Position numbers and translations under genes: made by a program. Below the pieces are notes generated by a model. It saw only the letters and a list, made by a program, of their open reading frames with translations, was not told the origin of the DNA and did not search any database. A stretch of DNA of 64,000 bases from Chalara sp. BL73 (taxonomy: Eukaryota; Ascomycota; Leotiomycetes; Helotiales), in assembly GCA_918026815.1 (NCBI GenBank), contig CAKJVC010000088.1, forward strand, positions 1,488,001 to 1,552,000, read 5' to 3'. The number at the start of each line of letters is the position of its first letter. Position 1 is the first letter of the stretch. This document shows, piece by piece, positions 58,756-64,000 of this stretch.

Positions 58756-61671
58756 ATGCCGGGAAAGACACGTCCACCAAGTCACGAGACTGCTGCTGGT
58801 CAGCAACAATCTGAGCAACAACCCCAAGAACCATCTGGGTATTCTCTCAGAGGCTCAAAGCGCAAAGCCACAGAGATTTCGTCCTCTCAAGAATTAGAGA
58901 TATCATCACTTTCCACGCATGCTCGTGCAAGCAGAAGTCAAGAAACTGAGGTCGCTCCTCCAGCTGCCAAGCGTACCCGCAAATCCACATCATCAGACGT
59001 GTCTTATCAACCGTCCGCTACTGTAAGTATATACAATAAATAAAGATCTTCTCCTTCTCGTGCAAGAAGTCTACGTTTGGTATTATTTTCGACACTAACG
59101 TTTATTTCGACTCAGGTTGAGGATGATACAGCAATGCTTGATCCAGTCCCAAATGGGAACCCGGAGATCAACCCTGATGATGTTCCTGAGGCTTCCGAGG
59201 ATGTTAGTGAAGCCCCAGATTGCGACACTGAGGACCCCGCCGCTGAAGATGATAATTCTGAGGTTCCAACTGTCGAGGCAGCTGACACCACTGATGCCGA
59301 CAACGATGGACCAGCACCGCCACGGCCTGCAACGACCACCAGAGGTCGCGGCCGCGGTAGGGGAGGCAGGGGAGGGAGAGGAGGTAGAGGGAGAGGAGGC
59401 AGAGGAGGTCGAGGAGGCAGGGGCGGAAATAACGGTTCCGCAGCTGCAACCACTACTATCCCAGCTCTCACAACTACAGCAGCAGCTACCGCTCCAGGAA
59501 CTCCAGCTGAGCCAGCTAGGAGAGGCCCATACCCTCCAAAACACGCCTGGGTCAAAGGAATGCATCGAGCCAAGCAATGCCCTGAAAATGACCGGATACG
59601 CGCCTTGTATCTAAGGCGGAATCAGCTCAAGTCGTACTATAAGTCAGTTGCAGAACTCCAGAGGAATGCTCTAGGGTCTCTTGCGGAGAAGTCCTTGAAT
59701 CTTGTCTCTCAAGACAAAAAATATTACAAATCTATCCCAGAATTCGCAGAGGTGACAGAGGGGCTCAACGAAAAATATGAAAAGGCTGTCGGCTTTGTAG
59801 AAGCAAAGCTTAGACTTGATCAAGAATTAGCGGCCAAGAAACGTATACAGGATTCCGAGTACGAGGATATTAGGTATAAGGTAAGTTTATAAGTCTTCCT
59901 ATCCTCATGTCGGTCTAACCTTAATATAGTGTGAGGTAAAGGAATTAGAAGAAATACATGAGACCGCAGTCAAGCAACATGCGTTATATGTCCTCCGCCA
60001 AGCCGAGACTGAGTATACAGAGGGTCAGATGCCCTTCTATAGAGGCGTAAGTTCTCCCTCGATTCCCTTTATTCATTCTAACTAATTTTCAAGCTTCCCC
60101 ATAAGACTCTTAAAAACATCAAGCAAACTGAGGATCCTCGTATTTGGGCTGTGGAACAGCCAGATGGAACCTGGAAAATCCCATACCCTGATCCTCATCC
60201 TGATGATTTTGATGATGCAACATCTAACAGGAAGAAACCATCGGCGCAGTCACTTTTAAACAACGTGCCCGAGCCTATCACTGCGGCAGAAGGAATGGCT
60301 GGAGAAGCTACACCGGCAAATGCTGCATCTCCTGAACCAGAAGACGCAGTCGACCTCCCGCACAGATCTGATGAGACTTATCAGCTCGATAAATATGGTA
60401 TCTTTGTTCCTACCGTTGAGAAAAAAGGTAGATCCAAGAACAACGAGGGTCCTTTTAATAGAATTGTTTCCCGAAAGCAATTTGCCTTCGATCCAATTGA
60501 GATAGGTGTGCGAGAGGCCTTCTACCGTAAGAACGCCCCGCAGAACTCTGATACTTTCTTGGGCCGGGATCCAGACCCAAATCCCAAATATTTTCATTGG
60601 GATCAGTGGTGCAACACCTATAATAGCAGCAAGAATAAGCCAGGAGATTTGGATCAAGACCTGATCGACTTGCATCGAGTCCATCCAACCAGAGGAATTC
60701 CAATCGATGGCTGTTTGAATCCTGACGTGCCGCCACGTGAGGACAAAGGAAAGCCTCTCCCTGCGCCTAATCCAGTGGTATTTCTGAATCATAAAGCCAA
60801 CGGTGAATATGAAGCGTTTACCACCTCACGATCTGCTTGGGTCATTAATACACAAAAAGAATTTGACTCTGTGTTTGATGAACCTGATACAAGAGCGAAT
60901 CACCGCCAAACACAAAATAAGTTGAACGGTTTGGTAAGGGAGTGGGAGGATCTCCAAGCAAATGGATTTGAGCAACAAAAACCAAAAATACCTGCTCCTA
61001 TCGCTTTAACGCCCCCTATCGAGCCTGAGCCAGAAATACTCAATGTTGGTACAATCAGTTCTAGTCTACTAAAGGCTGTTGACCAGGCACTTGCACCCCC
61101 ACCTCCCATAGTTCAACCAGTCCCTGTAGCTCAGCCCATACCGACTCAAAAACGATCAACATTTGATCCTGCTCGCGACAGATGGGTTGAGAAGGATGAC
61201 TCAGCAAGCATGATACCATTGCATACAACTTCAAAGGTATACACTACACCCTATGGCCCTGCCATCTCCGATACTAGGCCCAGCACTTCACAAGATGTTC
61301 GGCACTTTTATAGCACCGACCGCCAAGGGGCAATCGAAGCAATTGCTGATGTCGCAAGCGCAGCAGCAAGGGCAGGTGCGACTTCACGGCCATACGCTAC
61401 CAATTCGCACTATGCTGGTAATCCTCCTTTCCCTACATTCCAACAAACTATCCCGCATCCCGGAATGATGCCTCCACCACCTCCGCCACAACCTGCTCCT
61501 CAGCCTGGCTATACATCAGCATATGGTCCACGACCACAACTACCTGTCACTCCTCCTCGCCATAATCCAAACTATACATCCCCACAACGAGCCAGTGGAC
61601 TCAGACAGCTCCGACCGGCTGTACCTCAAGCACAATGGGGAAGCCCCCCATACTACCATCCGCGACAGTAG
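58756..61671 (+). CDS. large RGG-box, proline-rich nuclear-type protein, unknown function
   Basis: Four exons, 58756-59022, 59116-59880, 59930-60046 and 60094-61671; introns of 93, 49 and 47 bp, all phase 0; 908 aa. Residues 1-89 are Ser/Gln-rich with KRKATE and AAKRTRKS basic patches (nuclear localisation-like). An acidic stretch follows, then a 29-residue RGG box (about 165-193), typical of RNA-binding or G-quadruplex-binding proteins methylated on Arg. A Thr/Ala linker leads to a helical domain (HAWVKGMHRAKQCPENDRIR ... KSYYKSVAELQRNALGSLAE ... CEVKELEEIHETAVKQHALY). A conserved-looking aromatic middle follows (KYGIFVPTVEKKGRSKNNEG, FNRIVSRKQFAFDPIEIGVR, PKYFHWDQWCNTYNSS), and the tail is Pro/Gln-rich (MMPPPPPPQPAPQPGY). 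I recognise no named family. A chromatin- or RNA-associated role is inferred from composition. Confidence 0.87.
59340..59430 (+). repeat. GGNAGN/RGG-coding repeat tract
   Basis: Purine-rich GGWAGR-type units encode the RGG box of the large protein. The antisense and shifted frames across it are long only because of this composition. Confidence 0.8.
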
Positions 61672-62277
61672 ATGTATAAAGTTTGCCTTATACAACGGAG
61701 TAGCATCATGAACGAATGGAGGAGAAGAGCCACCAGTTGGTGTCTTTCTCATGTTTACTACGAATTGCCTTTGTAGAATACCCCTTTATGATTGTACATA
61801 GGATCGATCTTGCGTTGCTCATGGAGACTAGGCTCTCTCAATAATAATAATTACCAAGAACTGATTTTTCAAATACTTGTGAAACTGTGATATCTTGCTG
61901 CGAGGTACCAGACATTCGACTCATCGAGTCGAATTCAATATTACAGTACGGGAACGAGTCACTGTTCTCGCCTCCGCCTCAATCAATGCATTTCTAGGTT
62001 TGAAATATGAATTAAGGTGGCGTCTGACTCACTCGAGATCCCGACTCACTATCACTCATTTTACTCACTCACCACGCACCCCTGCTAGCGCCGGGAAGGC
62101 CAAAAGCTCGCTTGCTAATAAATCGACATCTGCACGACAATTTTCGCCGCATTTCATTTTCAACAACAGCAACGCCAAAACTCCTTCCTTTACGAACCCA
62201 TAGGCTTCTTAATACACAGCTTCCACCCTCTTTTCTCAGTAAAAAGCCAACAAACAAGTAATAGAATCCAGCACATA
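61672..62277. other. eIF6 upstream region
   Basis: No gene. 3' flank of the RGG gene and 5' flank of eIF6, with CT-rich leader sequence (ACTCACTCACC-like) before the start. Confidence 0.5.
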
Positions 62278-63321
62278 ATGGCGGTTCGTGCGCAATTCGA
62301 GAACTCTAATGAGTATGCCCCTCTTTGCCCCGCCATCAACCTGCACCAAGGTATCTCCTGTCCTGGGGCAACGGCTAACCACGTCACAGAGTCGGAGTGT
62401 TCTCAACTTTAACAAACTCATATGCTCTCGTAGCAGTCGGTGCCAGCGAGAACTTCTACAGGTAGGTCTGCGACGGGCCAACAATGCAGGAGAGGACGGT
62501 GAGGCTGATGCGCAAACCAGCGTCTTTGAAGCAGAACTCCAAGATGTCATTCCAATCTGCCATGCCACTATCGCAGGCACCCGGATTATCGGACGGCTCA
62601 CGGCAGGGTGAGTGATATACCGCGCGGGTGGAGTAGAGCAGGAACTGATGGGACCAGAAACCGAAAAGGCTTATTAGTACCAACAAGCACGACAGATCAA
62701 GAACTACAGCATTTACGGAATAGTTTACCAGACTCAGTAAAGATCCAAGTATGACCCCTTTTCACCTCGCTCTCAGATCATTACTGACTATAGGGGGGGA
62801 TAGAGAATAGAAGAGCGCCTCTCCGCCCTCGGCAACGTTATCGTCTCCAACGACCACGTAGCGCTAGTGCACCCAGATTTAGAACGCGAAACCGAAGAAA
62901 TAGTGGCTGACGTCCTAGGGGTCGAAGTTTTCCGGCAGACGATCGCCGACAATGTGCTGGTGGGTTCCTACATGGCGCTTTCGAATCAGGGCGGCATCGT
63001 GCATCCAAAAACATCGATCCAGGACCAGGATGAGCTCTCGAGTTTATTGCAAGTCCCGCTTGTGGCGGGGAGCGTGAATCGGGGAAGCTCAGTGGTTGGC
63101 GCGGGGATGGTGGTAAACGATTGGTACGTGACCGCTCAAGCCTCGGGGCCTTGCTAAAGAAAATTCAATTGCTGACAATTTACAGGCTGGCAGTTACCGG
63201 ATTAGATACTACCGCGACAGAACTGAGCGTTGTAGAGAGTGTTTTCAGATTAGGCGAAGGACAGGGACCAGGAGCGATAAACTCGAGTCTCAAAGACACG
63301 ATGGTGGAATCGTTTTACTGA
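62278..63321 (+). CDS. TIF6: translation initiation factor eIF6 (ribosome anti-association factor)
   Basis: Six exons, 62278-62312, 62390-62461, 62521-62607, 62658-62748, 62804-63123 and 63186-63321; introns of 77, 59, 50, 55 and 62 bp close in phase; 246 aa, as in other eukaryotes. The pentein fold is complete: [100 protein letters not shown], then [20 protein letters not shown] and [22 protein letters not shown]. Tif6 binds the 60S subunit, is needed for its biogenesis in the nucleolus and blocks premature 40S joining. Essential housekeeping gene; high confidence. Confidence 0.98.
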
Positions 63322-64000
63322 GCATAGCCCTACGGCTCGAGGAATGAAAGAGGATCCATTTGGCGACTAGGTCTCACATCGTCTCTGGGGCGGCGGACGG
63401 TTTCGCTATGCATTTGCTTGCAACCGCCAAGCTTCTATAGTCCCAAATGATAATTTTCATCCTCGGCTACTGTAGAGTGACAGGACTCTGCTATTGCTAA
63501 TCTCAAAAGAGCGTATGAAGAAAAGAGCGATACTAGAAGTTCTGATTCTTGTCTTTAGTCATCTAATCCTAAGTTCGCACATAGAAGCAGAAGCCTTTGT
63601 TCGTTTCCATTTAGCATACACTAGTTCTTCGGTGTTGAAATCGCGTCGCGTAGCTTCATTTTTCTCTTGGAGAATGAAGAAGCGGCAGCGCTCTCTTATT
63701 ACTTCTACTCTTCTAGGCAAAGATTATATACATCTCGGTCTGTTTCCTTTCCTTAAGACTATGACCAAAGCAAAAGCGCAGCAAAAGCACCGCTAATCTC
63801 AGTTTCAGTTCTCTTGTCATTCTTGTACCTGTTATGGCAAGCACACTACTGTTTTATTTAAGTAATATCCTCCTTTACTCAACATAGAAGAAAGCCAACC
63901 ACATTACAACAAACCTTAGTGCCATCTGGAGCCGCCCATCCCAGGTTTGCAAGCATACGCAATCCCAAGTGGACTGGCACCTGATTCATTTCTCTAGCAA
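63322..64000. other. 3' flank of eIF6, no gene
   Basis: A 100-codon frame at 63494-63796 has no family features. Nothing else is supported. Confidence 0.45.

Noticed and set aside
59095..59614. Several long overlapping frames on both strands
   Set aside because: Composition artefacts of the RGG-coding repeat; only the frame that splices in phase is kept.
63494..63796. 100-codon frame after eIF6
   Set aside because: No family or promoter features; likely 3' flank.
1..64000. tRNA/rRNA genes, CRISPR arrays, intact transposons
   Set aside because: No cloverleaf with a proper T-loop, no regular spaced repeats and no transposase or reverse transcriptase motif was seen by eye.

Overview
This window is nuclear DNA from a filamentous ascomycete fungus. 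Almost every gene is split by short spliceosomal introns (mostly 41-60 bp) with GTAAGT/GTATGT-like donors. The families are typical of Pezizomycotina: GH12, GH76, Clr5-type ankyrin proteins, a fungal N-terminal domain (PF17111-like) relic, PBN1 and a patatin-like lipase. Gene content and intron style fit a plant-associated or saprotrophic Leotiomycete-like fungus; that placement is inference. I saw no tRNA, rRNA, CRISPR array or intact transposon.

Left and middle part (about 0.4-46.5 kb): gene-poor and accessory. In order it holds a secreted beta-rich protein (+), a Clr5/ankyrin protein (-), a 70-aa single-pass membrane protein (+), an alcohol O-acetyltransferase-like HxxxD enzyme (+), a decayed PF17111-like fragment (-), a second Clr5/ankyrin paralogue (-), a C2H2 zinc-finger protein (-), a small gene with a probable GC-AG intron (-), a secreted GH76 mannanase (-), a pyrroline-5-carboxylate reductase (+), a gene relic (+), HIS6 (+), a patatin-like phospholipase with a C-terminal C2H2-like finger (-), an orphan two-exon gene (+), a GH12 glucanase (-), an allantoate/pantothenate-type MFS carrier (-), an inactivated SDR/NmrA-like oxidoreductase (-) and an epoxide hydrolase (-). 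Long intergenic stretches, several AT-rich, separate them.

Right part (about 47-63.4 kb): denser and mostly housekeeping. It holds a sucrose/alpha-glucoside carrier (-), an NHX-type Na+/H+ exchanger (+) diverging from it, an ABM-fold small monooxygenase (+), a small PPxY membrane protein (-), the ER GPI-mannosyltransferase subunit PBN1 (-), a large RGG-box nuclear-type protein of unknown function (+) and six-exon eIF6 (+).

Exon structures were derived by hand from splice consensus, reading phase and protein-family continuity; every multi-exon model reported as CDS closes in phase. No single cluster links these genes into one pathway. The most unusual material is the set of small unannotated genes, two GC-AG introns, the paired Clr5/ankyrin genes, the decayed genes related to fungal signalling or oxidoreductase families, and a strong intergenic hairpin at 17.12-17.19 kb.
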